Source: Blastopirellula marina
GTDB lineage: Bacteria; Planctomycetota; Planctomycetia; Pirellulales; Pirellulaceae
Direction of reading: 5' to 3'
Assembly: GCF_002967765.1 (NCBI RefSeq)
Contig: NZ_PUHY01000004.1
Span: 1 to 64,000 of the forward strand
Length of the DNA: 64,000 bases
Shown: positions 63,960 to 64,000 of the stretch, in pieces
Position numbering within the stretch: position 1 is the stretch's first letter
Layout: the number at the start of each line of letters is the position of its first letter
The notes under the pieces: model-generated
The model's database searches: none
What the model was told of the DNA's origin: nothing
What the model saw: only the letters and a program-made list of their open reading frames with translations
Program-made: the position numbers and the translations under genes

Positions 63960-64000
63960 ATGACACCGGATGACTATCAACTGCTTTGCGAGGCCTTTGA
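63960..64000 (+). CDS. Truncated gene at right edge, probable protein kinase start
   Basis: An ATG at 63960 begins MTPDDYQLLCEAF and runs off the window, eight bases after the sigma factor stop (63949). An ECF sigma gene followed by a large serine/threonine kinase is a common arrangement in planctomycetes. Only the first 13 codons are visible, so the family is inferred from position alone. Confidence 0.5.
   Translation, partial: MTPDDYQLLCEAF

Noticed and set aside
1-64000. CRISPR arrays, tRNA or rRNA genes, insertion sequences, prophage
   Set aside because: No regularly spaced repeats, no cloverleaf-like segment in any gap, no transposase or integrase signature anywhere in the window.

Overview
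The window looks like a chromosomal segment of a marine planctomycete, probably of the Pirellulaceae (Blastopirellula/Bremerella/Rhodopirellula-like). The evidence is the mixture of families typical of that phylum: a secreted dehydrogenase-HEAT-cytochrome c fusion (3249-6596), two DUF1080 secreted proteins, a TIGR03009-type secreted protein, a TIGR02999-type ECF sigma factor followed by what looks like a protein kinase start, and many secreted esterases and hydrolases. GC content is moderately high and even. There is no rRNA, tRNA, phage, insertion sequence or CRISPR array. About 48 genes are packed on both strands, mostly in short operons.

Layout. 0.4-8.4 kb: a peptidoglycan-binding-like metallopeptidase candidate, AroH chorismate mutase, a zinc-ribbon membrane protein overlapping 5-formyl-THF cyclo-ligase, the large dehydrogenase/cytochrome fusion, a secreted esterase and an SDR enzyme. 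8.5-14 kb: an RND efflux pump with its adaptor, divergent from a CerR-like TetR regulator across a perfect 20-bp palindrome. 14-20.3 kb: a lone response-regulator receiver, a beta-hydroxyacid dehydrogenase, and a membrane-microdomain operon (long NfeD, short NfeD, FloA, small membrane protein). 20.4-31.3 kb: housekeeping and secreted genes (LolA-like protein, HAD, LdhA, SGNH, EVE, a voltage-sensor-like membrane protein, DUF1080, IlvE, adenylate kinase, acetyl-xylan-esterase-like protein, PhoH/PIN). 31.8-33.3 kb: a soluble protein joining an LSm-like domain to a complete FlhA cytoplasmic domain. 33.3-41.5 kb: FxsA, BioF, a YCF48-type/CBM9-like fusion, a divergent RNase HII-like protein and SufS.

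41.6-44 kb is a bufferin-type operon: a Cys-rich precursor with Tat and lipoprotein signals, a DUF692 multinuclear iron oxidase, and a DUF2063 partner. 44.2-46.2 kb encodes BtaA and BtaB-like enzymes for betaine lipids. 46.3-54.5 kb holds a CBM9-like protein, a PYROXD2-like oxidoreductase, CrcB, a DinB-like protein, Pgk with a clear terminator, and a Zn/Cd P-type ATPase divergent from a His-rich ZIP transporter over an intergenic region with two inverted repeats. 54.5-56.3 kb: a CorA-like protein and a DUF1080 protein. 56.4-63.2 kb is a five-gene minus-strand cluster (two GT4 glycosyltransferases, HAD phosphatase, GH13_18 phosphorylase, GpgS-like synthase) best read as synthesis and turnover of glucosylglycerate-type compatible solutes. 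It is divergent from the ECF sigma gene at the right edge.

The most unusual items are the LSm-FlhA_C protein, the bufferin operon with a lipoprotein-type precursor, the RNase HII-like protein with a changed fourth acidic residue, the compatible-solute cluster, and the three-part YCF48/CBM9 fusion. All calls come from reading the sequence. No database search was run.
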